From the NCBI GenBank assembly GCA_034620365.1, contig JAQGEQ010000003.1, positions 620,001 to 684,000 of the forward strand: DNA of 64,000 bases, given 5' to 3'. Made by a program: the position numbers and the translations under genes. This DNA comes from Pegea sp. RAD2-039. Taxonomy: Eukaryota > Chordata > Thaliacea > Salpida > Salpidae. This document shows, in pieces, positions 34,401 to 44,640 of the stretch. Below the pieces are notes generated by a model. It was not told where the DNA came from. It saw only the letters and a list, made by a program, of their open reading frames with translations, and made no database searches. Each line of letters starts with the position of its first letter. Within the stretch, counting starts at the first letter, position 1.

Positions 34401-36006
34401 AAAATTTATTTATAATTATCTAAAAAGTTGTAGCAGCTAATTTTTGGATAATTGCTTTTTCCAAAGATTGTATTTTTTCAATTTGAAGCATATACTAATA
34501 AAGTTTATTTGAACTCAAACTAGGACACCAGTTAATAGATACCAGCAAACCATTAAGCAATTTGATTTGTAAAACTTCTTAACCAATCAGCGCCATTTTT
34601 TAAAAGAGTTAAATGTTTTCCTGAAAGAAGATATTTCAGGCGAAAACTTTTAAGCACCCGTAAATACTATTCAAAAGATATGTCTGTAAGACAAGTCTCT
34701 TGTAGATCACCATCATCAAAAGTTTTTCAGGTTGGAATGCTAATACCTTTAAACATTTTTTTTGTGGGGTGAAACCGAGGTGTTGGGTAAAAACGAAAGT
34801 TCTTATGAAGCTTGTCGTTGTTAACACCTTTCCAATTAAAAATTGTTTATTTGAATTCTAGAAACGGTTTGTGGCAAGTAATATCAGCAACAGATGGCGC
34901 AACTACTTGTAATACTCCACTACCTTACATCTGTAAGAAAAATATGGGTGAAATACCCCCACCTGCTGTTGATCAAGGAATTGGAACTTGTGATCCTGAT
35001 TGGGAATATTCTTTCGGATCATTTTGTTACTACATCGAGGTTCGAGAGAAATTTTATTGAAGTAATTCAATGTGGAAAATGTTACTTTTCAGTATGGCGT
35101 TCGGACTGAAGATACAAAGTCTTGGTATGAAGCAAGCTATAGCTGCCAAAAGAGAGGTGCAGAGCTTGCTAGCTTCCACTACAAAGAAGATGTTGATGCG
35201 TTTAATACATATATGAAAGGAAGAACTTCTCATAATCTCTACATTGGATTGTCTAGTAACGGATTCGGTAGTTGATAAGAAACAAAAAACTTTAGAAAGA
35301 TTTGAATTTAAAATCGTTATAGAGGGTTGGGGCTGGAGTGATAATAGTCCAGTTGATTACCTCAACTGGCAAAATGGAGAACCTAATGGTCAAAACGGAG
35401 AAGATTGTGGAGAGATGTATCCTTGGGACGGCACATGGAATGATGTGCCTTGTAGTGAAAAACGTGGTTTCATTTGTCGTAGATCAAAAGGTGACATTTG
35501 AAAGTTTTTTAATGATCAGTAAGAGACTTTCTTTGCTTAATTTTTGATTTTTTTAGATTATGCTCAGTGTTCAATCGGATTCAGTGCACGTGAGGAGTGT
35601 GGTTATGCTGGAATTGATGAAGATCAGTGTGTTGAACGTCGTGCTTGCTGTTGGGACCCAACTTTTATCGGTGGAAACATCTCAGGATGCTTCTATCCAA
35701 AATCAGGTTTAAAAACAACCTGAAAATTCAGCTGACTTCAATTTAATCTTCAATTTAGGTGGAATCAATCCTTCTGATAATCCAGATTCATCAGGAGGAG
35801 GAATTTCAGCTGGAGGAGTTGTAGGAATTGTTCTTGCAATATTGATTGTACTCGTTTTAGGATTGGTTGTTTATAAACTTACCTGCAGTGGTACTAAGTC
35901 AGCATCATCTTTTACTCCTTCATGGACCTCTAAAAAGAAGACTACTCCAACATCAAACACTTCTGTTGGCTTCGATAATCCAATGGCTTTAGGAAACGTT
36001 AGTTAA
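22983..36006 (+). CDS. multi-lectin mosaic receptor: 12 CTLD, 2 F5/8C, kringle, LCCL, FN2, trefoil, TM (54 exons, about 2,487 residues)
   Basis: A type-I membrane protein assembled from extracellular modules. Order by residue: signal peptide 1-17; CTLD1 about 17-161; CTLD2 162-300; CTLD3 301-451; CTLD4 452-583; CTLD5 584-735; F5/8C-1 742-927; first part of F5/8C-2 928-965; kringle 966-1050; rest of F5/8C-2 1051-1169; LCCL 1170-1267; CTLD6 1268-1405; CTLD7 with nested FN2 1418-1605; CTLD8-12 about 1612-2355; trefoil 2356-2405; TM about 2423-2445; tail of about 42 residues. The repeated CTLDs recall the mannose-receptor family, but that family has one N-terminal ricin domain plus FN2 and no kringle, LCCL or trefoil. 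Likely role, by inference: surface recognition of glycans or microbes. Summed exons give 7464 nt, in phase throughout. Exons are listed in the block entries. Confidence 0.92.
25448..27530 (+). other. CTLD4 and CTLD5 of the mosaic receptor
   Basis: CTLD4: exons 25448-25606 and 25676-25876, with a 36-nt linker exon 25985-26020; it has YWIGLEK and YICKKD but no EPN, and WKD replaces WND. A 739-bp intron follows, with no other feature seen. CTLD5: 26760-26830, 26888-26996, 27060-27206 and the first part of 27347-27530; it keeps [11 protein letters not shown] and WNDVDC. Exon 27347-27530 also opens the next module with an [11 protein letters not shown] segment. Confidence 0.85.
27500..28279 (+). 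other. first F5/8 type C (discoidin) domain of the mosaic receptor
   Basis: End of exon 27347-27530 plus exons 27586-27709, 27761-27877, 27940-28077 and 28138-28279. Landmarks: [54 protein letters not shown], and the closing MRMEYIGC. These match the discoidin pattern (WLQVDLG, GVITQGR, RMELLGC). The spacing is uninterrupted, in contrast to the second copy. Confidence 0.88.
28343..29619 (+). other. second F5/8C domain with a kringle nested inside it
   Basis: Exon 28343-28456 codes the opening of an F5/8C domain ([20 protein letters not shown] through ARPNVVTG). Exons 28523-28640 and 28707-28843 code a full kringle with all six Cys ([38 protein letters not shown]). Exons 28950-29026, 29241-29357 and 29457-29619 then resume the F5/8C fold: [43 protein letters not shown] and the closing FEVMGC. 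The kringle exons are bounded by phase-1 introns on both sides. Confidence 0.87.
29682..30112 (+). other. LCCL domain of the mosaic receptor
   Basis: Exons 29682-29800, 29868-30001 and 30072-30112. Landmarks: [33 protein letters not shown] and [11 protein letters not shown], matching the Limulus factor C/Coch/Lgl1 module (CPA.C, VYG, IC.AAIHAG, GG, Y.GS..NGI.S). Four Cys are present. LCCL modules occur in secreted proteins linked to lipopolysaccharide or matrix binding; a similar role here is inference. Confidence 0.85.
30160..31724 (+). other. CTLD6 and CTLD7; CTLD7 holds a nested fibronectin type II module
   Basis: CTLD6: exons 30160-30345, 30420-30538 and 30597-30762, with VWIGLND, NEPNGGDERC and WNDLRC. 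CTLD7 starts at the end of that last exon ([11 protein letters not shown]) and continues in 30890-31017 and 31074-31215 ([17 protein letters not shown]). Exon 31283-31471 then codes a fibronectin type II module ([28 protein letters not shown]; four Cys), followed in the same exon by EYACAYLD. Exon 31570-31724 finishes the CTLD with FWNTDIC and YYFICEK and opens CTLD8. Confidence 0.86.
31660..35490 (+). other. CTLD8-CTLD12 of the mosaic receptor
   Basis: CTLD8: end of 31570-31724, then 31775-31988, 32044-32143, 32222-32360 ([18 protein letters not shown]). CTLD9: 32542-32745, 32847-32943, 32996-33139 ([18 protein letters not shown]). CTLD10: 33188-33315, 33447-33590, 33723-33966 (GEPSS in place of EPN; WND kept). 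CTLD11: end of 33723-33966, then 34020-34135, 34190-34317, 34862-35039 (QPS; WND lost). CTLD12: 35093-35267 and 35323-35490 ([17 protein letters not shown]). In this block domain borders fall inside exons, unlike CTLD1-6. A 544-bp intron (34318-34861) shows nothing else. Confidence 0.86.
35557..36006 (+). other. trefoil (P-type) domain, TM helix and tail of the mosaic receptor
   Basis: Exon 35557-35706 codes a trefoil domain with all six Cys in the family pattern: [26 protein letters not shown] and GCFYPK. Exon 35759-36006 codes a Gly/Ser stalk, a TM helix ([20 protein letters not shown]) and a short Ser/Thr/Lys tail ending [12 protein letters not shown]. An alternative 55-nt intron (35998-36052, donor gttagt, acceptor ttttgcag) would replace the last residues by SSA and stop at 36062-36064; its length is typical of this gene, so either end is possible. 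Confidence 0.85.
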
Positions 36007-37773
36007 TCGCTTATAATTGTCAACGTCATTGATCGAATTTTTTGTTTTGCAGAGCTCGGCATAATAGCTTTATAAGTTTTATAGCAGAAAACAAGATGCT
36101 TTTAAAAGGTTCTTTTCGTGGATATTGGCAGTATAATATGATTTTACTAATCAACATGTAAACTTTTATTTTAGTTTCTCGCAATATTATTGTTTAAATG
36201 TTTTCTTTTGCGGCTGAAACTTTATTGATAATTACAAAAATAAAAACGTTTTTGTATGTAAGATTTATTAATATTTGTATAAAGGTTTTTATGGAGATGT
36301 TTGTAGTTTTACTAGTTAAAAAGTCAAACAAGTCTGTTTAACTATAGGAAAAATCAAATCATTGTCAATTTAGATAAAAAGTCAAAAGCATATTTATACT
36401 ATTACTGTTGAAGAGTTTTGTAAGCTATTAAGTATACTGACTAAACAACTGATTTCCAAAATGTTAACATTATTTAACTATTTTCTATCAGTTGATCAAT
36501 TTATGCTAATAATAATTAGCACTGTGCTGAAAAACTTATTAAACTGCTAAAAAGTAATTGTTTGAAAGCATATCTTTAAGGTATTGCATACCAATCAATT
36601 TAGGAAGTTGTTGTTAATTTAGATGGTTCTATACACAAAAGCTACTTTGTAAATTGATCTTTTTAAGCCAAACGAAAAACCTTTCTTTTATAACTTTTGA
36701 TTAACTAAAAGATTAACCTAAGATACAAACTGTTAAGCGTTTAAATCTTCTCAAAAACTGAAGTGGTTAAAAGCAGAAACCAATATAATTAAAATGTTAT
36801 TAAAATAGTAGTTGTCATTCATACATAGAAAAAACAAAAAGTGCAAAATTCTAAATCAATAATTAATTCTTACAAATGATATACAGCATTCTAGCAAATG
36901 AAGATAACAGCAATAGATCTAGAAGATAAAACTTAATAAGCATACGTAAAAAATTAAATAAAAAAAAAGTTATATAACAAACATTAAAGCGTAATTTCTT
37001 GCAACTTTTCTTGAACGAAGTCAGTTTACTCGCCTTAATGATTTAGTATCTTTGTGAAATTAGAAGCACATTTCCACAACCTCTTAAAGTTAAATTAGAA
37101 ACAATATAAGAGCTAGTTTCTAGCTTAGCAGGTTAATATCTACCTAGATTTACAATTAAAGTACTTTATAATATTATTTTACATAATATCTATAACTTGA
37201 ATAAATCAAGTTAGGCTTCTAATCATTGTACTTGTAGATGAAATTGTTGTTTATTTATTTCAGCTTTTGTTATTTACTATACAGAAAAGTTTTGATTTCA
37301 GGTTTATTATGATTGAAATTGAACGAATAGAGTTGATGAAATTTTATTTTAATACAAACAACATATTGAATCATTCAACTAAAATAACAGATTTAAAAAA
37401 TTCTATTTATTAAAACAAAACACAAATTAATGATTTTTTTTTGCTAAGTCACACAATATTTTTTTACATTTTTTTCGTTTGTTATTCTTTATATGTTTTA
37501 TCATTCATTTTCCTTGAAAAAAAAAATGATACTTTGTTGTATCGGGGTTCTTGTATACAGTTTCTTATTTGCTGCAAAAAGAATTAAGATAAATATTTTG
37601 TTTAAATTATTCTAAAATAAAATATTCGGATAAAATATAATTATTTGACCAAATTTTCTTATTTTTCTAAACTTGTTTTCAAGGTTATTTTATGTAAATT
37701 GTAGTTAAAAGTGAACATCAATAACACTAATACACTAAAGATTAAATGTTAAGTTATTAAACTTACTATTTGT
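36007..37773. other. intergenic stretch, AT-rich, no gene seen
   Basis: Apart from the 3' UTR of the mosaic receptor at the left end, I see no coding or structural signal in this 1.8 kb. Confidence 0.5.
36239..36244 (+). promoter_or_regulatory. poly(A) signal AATAAA of the mosaic receptor
   Basis: AATAAA about 230 nt after the stop codon; fits as the 3' end signal of the gene. Confidence 0.55.
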
Positions 37774-38534
37774 TTATTTGATATTTATACCCAAAAATTC
37801 GAACAACTTTTGCTGTGTTTTTGGATCTTTGTATATAGCATAAACTTGTTTTTTTATTCTATGAAATTTGAATAAAAAATAATGTTTTAATTTGTTATTT
37901 ATATCTATGTTATTATTATAAATATTAGCTCTATTCAGCTAGTAAAGACTAATCCTTTATCCAAGCCGTAATTAAAATATCACGTTTTAGTTTTCTTATC
38001 ATGTACATTATGTTTACAAATCATCTAGCTTATTAAGTGAAACAGAGCAGTTTAGTTTGTTTTAGATGTTGCTACTTACATTTCAACTACTTCATTATCA
38101 TATTTTTCAGCACTTTCTTCATCAGATGATGCTATATAAGCAATAAACAAATATTAGCCCAAAAAACTAACTTCCAATTAACTGAAAAACTTGCTTACCT
38201 TCTTGTGGAGGTATTGGAGGTAAAACAGATTTCATAAACTCTAGGTGAATATCCTTCTTAATACTGTATCTGATACATTTTATTATATCTTTCAAGAGTT
38301 TTATATTCTCTTTTCCGTTATTTTTGTATTGCTTCATTGAAATTTAAAGTCTATTTTGTTAATCAATTTTGAAAATGTACTTTCAAAACAAATTGTTATA
38401 CTTAATATTATCAGTTTGATTATTTTTTATCTACAGATACAAACAAAATATCTATCAAACTGTCGACTAGACTTACTGTTGTACTATTCAGCAGTTCTTG
38501 TATTTCCATCATCTCAGAATAAAGTCTTGGGTCA
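37774..38534 (-). CDS. putative small unrecognised gene (exon fragments only)
   Basis: Minus-strand blocks with protein-like codons and good splice edges: 38477-38534 (RLYSEMMEIQELLNSTT, donor gtaagt, phase 0); 38199-38331 (QYKNNGKENIKLLKDIIK through LPPIPPQE, donor gtaagc, phase 1); 38076-38131 (ASSDEESAEKYDNEVVEM, ending in TAA or at an overlapping gtaagt donor); and a terminal block near 37774-37844 reading YKDPKTQQKLFEFLGINIK before TAA. The phases of the last two blocks do not agree unless the third is skipped, so the join is uncertain. A further block at about 38665-38720 may be upstream. The middle block also has its own ATG at 38337. I do not recognise a family. Lower AT content and splice consensus are the only support. 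Confidence 0.35.
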
Positions 38535-41332
38535 CTACATTTGATGATAAAATAAGTTCATACATTTATAATAAATATAGCAAAAACTAGTATAACAATC
38601 AGAATCAAAAGGCAAAATATTTTATTAATTTTCAGAACTATCCTAACGTTTTCAACTTTTCATGAACCATAGATTCCAGAAGAAAGTATCCAATTAATCT
38701 CCATATCATTGTAAGAAGTTTGAATTCTTTTATATACTATTGAAAGGTGAAAAATTAAGTTCAGATTAAAATCAATACTTATCCTACTAAAATTAGAAAA
38801 GCTGTCTTTTATAGTTGAAAAGATCTTAGAAGAGTTATTCAACAAAAATAATAAAATCATTAAACACAGCTTTAGGTTTTATAGATATTTCAGACCACAA
38901 CAAACTGACTAATTGAAAAATATTAAATTAAAAAAACTTTCTGTATATTACATAAACTGTTTATGGTTTAACTTAACGAAATAGTATCAAAAGAAATTAG
39001 GAAATTAAACTGTTATGATTTGATTTTCTTTTTATTCACTCTTTATATTTGTGATGTTATATCTAAAAATCGGTAAAAATTAAAAAGTTAGATATAATTT
39101 GGCTGTAAAATAATATAATCAAAACTTTCTGTGATAATGTTTTGTAAAACCAGGTTAAAGTATTTTACTAAAATTGACACTTGGTGGTTTTTACAAAATA
39201 ATTTTGAAAAAATTGAAAAAAATACCTTCTTAATATCAGTTTAGTTTTATCTATTGCTATTACTATTTACTATTGACAAATATTGTGCTTTGACAACCAG
39301 TTGAAATTACGCAACCTTATAAACTATCTTCAGAATTTCTTGAAACATTAAAAAAGTTATATCATTTATCTGAAAATTATTTTAAAGATTATCTTGAAAT
39401 ATTTAATTTCAATTTCAATATTTTAGAGATTGTATTTAATTTCATTCGTATAATGGAAAAGTTTTAAAGAATATTTAAAAAAAAAGAAAAGAATTAATAC
39501 TGTTTGCTGGCTTTATACTTTTTCTAATTTTGCTTACTATTACCAGATAATCATCTCAGGAGTTAAAGGTGCTAAAGGCTTTCTAAATCAGGTCATTTCA
39601 ATATTCAAAATTTCTAAAATGAATGTAAAAGGCCAACTTATTTTCAAGTTTGTTAATCATTAGAATAAATAACATTTTGATAAAATTATTCTGATCTAAA
39701 TGTTAAAAATTTCTAATTATTAGCTTATGATATATTTAAGCTTAAACAAATCTTATAGAAGATTCAATTCTTTTTTTACAGCATGAATTGGTTGACTCAT
39801 CAGCAATTTAAAAATTACATTTTGGTTGACAGTAAATGCAGAAATGGGAGCTTTGCAAAAAAAATATTTTTCGTGTAAGAATGGTTTCCACATTTCTACG
39901 AGGATTTCCATTAAAAGAGAATCTATCTCATCTATACGATGGTTAAGTATGAAAGTAAAGTCGCCAACAACTCTTTGCTATATACCTAAGGAAGTGTCGT
40001 CTTAATAGTTGGAAAATATGAATTATTTGTGACAGAAAACTTTATTTTTCTAAAGAAGGATTTTAACAGAAGCAGATAACCTGGTATAAATCTTGTGGCT
40101 TATATTTTCCTTGTAAACAAATGTTTGTCAATTTTACAAAAGAAATTTCTCTATTTTGTACCTACCTAATGAAATGTAACTACTGCTAACAGTACCTAGT
40201 CTTATTTTAACTTTTTAAATAAATTTTTCGTACTGATTTAGTGACTTAGATACTTTTCAAACAAAAACGTTATGAAATAAACAAAAAAGATTTTCTAATT
40301 TGTTAATTTTCTTAATAATTTTTCGCACTAGAAAATATTTGTCGAGAGTAATACGTTGAATCTCCAAAGACCACATTCTACCTCATGTCACGTTCGAGTC
40401 TCTTACTAATCAATTATGGTTCCTGCTACAAGCTATTAGAATTCGTGTAAAATAAGAGAATTACTAAATTCTAAAAGTGTCAAGATTTTGCTTTTTAAAA
40501 GCCTTAAAATTTGATTAGCAGATAGAAAGACGAAATATTTCACTAAATTTTCAGTTTTTTTGCTTGTGATGAAGACTCAGTAAGATTGATTTATAAATAG
40601 ATTCAGAAATATTGATCTGAACACTGTAGAAACTGTTCGAGGTTTTTTCAAAACTTTCAAGTTTTATACCTTGCAAAATCAAAGTTAATAAAAGTTTTGA
40701 AAATATTTTTAATTTATAATACTATAACTAATTGTATAATACTAATAAAACAAATCAAATTCGAATTATTCCAGTTTATTTAATTATATTTATGTATAAA
40801 CTTGATTATAACGACTTGTTAATATTGAAATATTATTTAATGTTTCCGATTAAAAACAATAAATTAAGTTTCTGATACTACAATTTTGAATAAATTTATT
40901 ATCTATAAACTTTCTTTTAACTATTGAAGTGATTTAGAAATTTAAATAATTAAACAAATGTATGAATTTTTGAATATTAAAAATTAAATTGTCATAAATT
41001 TTATTAAATATTAAAAGTATTGAGATACAATTTAGGTTGACAAAAGAAGCATATAAGATACATTTCAAGAAAAGACAACATAAATTTGTTAATAAAATCA
41101 TAAATAGCAGTAGTAGTTATTCAGCTTTCAGCATTTAATTGCTAATTCGACAGAATGTTCAAGAAATAGTAGAATCACTTATTTAGATTAAAAGGAAATA
41201 TTTTTTGTATCTACAAAATTTTATCTCTAAATAATATGAAACAAATTTCTACAAGACGTTTGTTTCTAAATTTCTCGTGATTGATTTTAAACCAATCAAA
41301 CAACTTTATGTAACAAACGCATGCGTTAAGAG
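38535..41332. other. intergenic stretch, AT-rich; one less AT-rich patch
   Basis: No confident gene. A patch at about 39780-40110 is visibly less AT-rich and has broken open stretches on the plus strand (for example KNGFHISTRISIKRESIS at about 39875). It looks like an old insertion or a decayed coding segment; I cannot name a family. Confidence 0.35.
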
Positions 41333-44300
41333 TTAAAGAGTTTGTTTGTTAAAACTTTTTTGATCATTTTCATCACTTAACTTGATATCAATTATCAAAG
41401 ATGGTTCTTGGTTGTCATCTAACGATTCACGAAACAATTGTAGTTTTTGCCACGCAAGTGCATCGCCGATACTATCATCAGAAAGCTTTACATTTACTGA
41501 TATAGTTTTCGAACTTTTATATTTTTTCTCAAAATGATGATAAGTTCCTAAAAAGTAAAGACTTAAAAAAGAAAGTAAATAACTAAAAAGAATGAGTACC
41601 AGGTGATAAGAGATGACATACGGTGTCGGAGCATAGGATCCATTTGATGAAACCACAGTTGAATGCTTGGGATTTTACCTTGACTGAGACCTCGTCAACT
41701 TGATAGCCAGGAGGTAGACTCACTCGCCAAGATATTAATCCAATTTTTGCTGCTTCTTTTCGGCAAATATAAGACTGAAATGAAATTATTAAATCATTTC
41801 AGAAAGTCTAAAATAATTTAAAGATTATTTTTAAAAGTGAATCTTTCTCCAAGCGCAAAAGTTATAAATAAATAATTAAAAATTAGAGCTGTAAGGTTTA
41901 CTTGAAGTTTTTTGATAGAAATATCAGATTCAAAATGGAATCAGAGATGAACAAACCATTTTCCAATCAAGTTCTTCTTTCCTCATCATCCCTATAGATC
42001 TTGATACAAGACTCTGCCAACACATCTCTTCTTCAGAGCTCACAGGTCGATAATACCTGAAGAAGTTTGAAGTTAACAAAAATGATGAACAAAAAGGAAA
42101 CTGAACTGATCATTTGATGAGGAGTACTCGAGGCGGAAGTGCTTCTTTTGAAGCTCATCTTTAGATGGAGAAATATCTTCATTAAGAATCTGATCTTCAG
42201 ATCTTAATACAGTCTCTTTTCTCTGTAATCTCCAGCTCAGAGAGCCAGAAGTCCTTCCTCCATATTCTTCAGAGATGTCCCGATTAAGATGTTGCCTTAA
42301 TTCCTCTTCTTCACATCTTTGACGTCGGATCAGTTCTTCCTGAAAGATCCTGATCAGCAAAAGATCACAATCGAATCTTCATTACTTTTTCTTTCTGATT
42401 CATTTGTGATTGAACAGAGACATTAAACGCAGTCAGTACATCTTTCAGCCAATCTTCTTTAAAGATTAATGATCTTCTGCTCATCACACCATCTAAATCG
42501 ATTATATATCTTCTAGTGACATCTACAATTTCGCAAGATCGAACAGCAACTATCAGAGAGAGTTTCTTCTTCCATCCATTTTCATATAATAATGGTTTGT
42601 CACAAACATTTTCACAAGAATCCACATGAAGCCAGCGATTTAATGATTTTACATAAACCTAATAAATGATGGAGCTTATTGTCAAGTTTTTTGAAGTATT
42701 GCGGTCATATACCTCGGTCCAAACGTGGTCAGTCCAATCATAGACCAGTCTAGAGTCAAAACCAGCTGACCGACAGATAAGTGTAAAACAGTTGGCCCAT
42801 TCCCCGCAACGACCTAGAGTAATCACATTAAACATCACAATATAAATTCTTTATTAACTGTTTTAAATTTCCAATTAAATTCATGAATTGGTTCAAAATT
42901 AAATAAGTTGATAAATTTTGAAGATAACCTGGAGATGTTGAGCAAATTACAATTTATTTTTATCTCAGATAGGAAAAGGTTTTTAGAAGTCGACCTGTTC
43001 GCGTTTCTAACAACTTTTCAGGATGATTATAGCGAGGAAAGCGAAGGTTTTTAGAGCATCCAGTACATTTGTAAAGTTCTGTAACAGAAGCTTTCCAGAG
43101 AAGTTCGCTTGATGTTGGAGGAGTACTTCCTATAAAACACAAATTGTTACTTCCAAATTGAAAATTTCAGCTAGAACTACAAAATACATGAGTTTGAATG
43201 ATTTAAAAGTTAAGTATATACCGAGTGCCTGAATTTCTGAGTTTTGACAATCTGGACATTTAGGTTTATCGGTCCACCGGAAAAAATCTTTTTTGAACCA
43301 GGCAACTAAATGTTTAAGTTTCAGGAACTCTATGCTGTTAACCTCAGAGCCTAAAAATTGTTTAAATAAAAGTTGTTACTATAATAACACTTATAATATT
43401 ACCAGAAGAAAAAGTACCAGGAAAAACGTATGAATAATTGATTAGGTTGAAAAATATAACAATAAATTAATCTATGATAAAAGTTTAATGACATCTTAAG
43501 TATAAGGCTTGAGTTAAAATCTGCTAAGAAAGTGTAAAATAATTTGCCCATTTAGAAACTAGATTAAATGTTGCACATCAAACAGAAAAAATTACCCATG
43601 TGTTTGTTTGCTTTTGAATTATATATTTTTGAAGCTTTTGTTTCAATTTTATCTAATGGGATACATGACTTAGCTTTTTTCTGTAATTCATCATCTTCAT
43701 ATAATCTTGTACTAATCATATAAGACTGCAACCTAGACATCAACAACATAAATACATCATCACTTTTATGTCTATTGTTATAAACATGATTTTAAAACTA
43801 AAATAAATCTCAATTAACAGCTATAAGAATCTAATTAATGATAGTTTGTATTAAAATTAACACCTTAAAAATAAATAATTCTAAAAAATGTTTATACAAT
43901 AAACTCTGTTTTAAAGTATAATATAGAAACAAAATTAAGTCTTCTTAAATAGGTTTAAACAATTTGAAAACATAAAAATTGTATTAAAATCAAATTAAGA
44001 AATTAAAAATATTAAATACTGTTGATGAATTCTTCTGTGATTAAGTATAGTTAAAGGATCAACATTTGAGATATTTTTTATTAAAAGCTTTGGGTTGATT
44101 GGAATAGAGTTTGAACTAGCTGCTTCAAGTAGCATCTCATGGGCAAGTTTTAAATCTTGAAATGAGTCAGAATGAAAAGTAAATCTATCATCATCTTCCT
44201 TTAAAAACAAATACAATTTTAAAACTTGTAACGAATGATCTTGCAAAGAATAAAAGAAAAAAACGGATTTCTAAACCTCATACCTTGAAGCCCATTTCCA

Positions 44301-44640
44301 TTAAGCACTGAAGTGCACCATCATAAGGTAATAGCTTGTTCTGAAATGTTGAACTACTACAACGAATTGATTTAAAGGTAGGTTCTGTTGGGTTTCTAAA
44401 AATGTAAATAAGTCAAAAAACTAAAAAGTTTGTGAAAAAAAGTTTGATAAATTTACTTTATATTATCAAAAATTTATAAATATAAATGTTTAAACTGCTA
44501 AAAAATTATAATCTAAATTACAATTATTAATGGATGACTTACTTGATAATATTTGAAGATATTCTTAGTAAGGTGAGAATAGGTGGTTTAATTTCTTCAA
44601 TAGAATTACTTATTAATACTTTAATGGCTTCACTTAACAT
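41333..44640 (-). CDS. NGLY1: peptide:N-glycanase, NGLY1 (12 exons, about 628 residues)
   Basis: Cytosolic amidase that removes N-glycans from misfolded glycoproteins during ER-associated degradation. Order: N-terminal PUB domain (residues 1-about 110: [27 protein letters not shown]), zinc-binding CPDC and CTGC pairs, the transglutaminase-like core, and the C-terminal PAW domain ([15 protein letters not shown]). The catalytic triad is C266 (in RCGEWANCF), H293 (DHVWTE) and D310 ([16 protein letters not shown]); the spacings of 27 and 17 equal those of the mammalian enzyme. Exons: 44543-44640, 44284-44395, 44020-44198, 43596-43732, 43222-43350, 42995-43129, 42713-42813, 42386-42658, 42107-42339, 41957-42056, 41600-41774, 41333-41547; 1887 nt in phase. 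The donor after exon 6 (gtcgac) is weak. ETRTGRCGEW has Thr where mammals have a Cys just before the catalytic Cys. Mammalian length is about 650. Confidence 0.94.

Noticed and set aside
41601-41656. Start codon of a separate 107-residue protein at 41656 (-)
   Set aside because: The region before 41547 is an intron, and the stretch beyond it belongs to NGLY1 exon 11 in another frame; the real coding part is its last exon, 41333-41547.
42362-42390. A 19-nt intron in NGLY1 between the frames ending KIRL and starting IFQEEL
   Set aside because: A 46-nt intron with donor gtaatg and acceptor ctttcag joins the same exons in phase 0 and matches the local intron size, so no ultra-short intron is needed.
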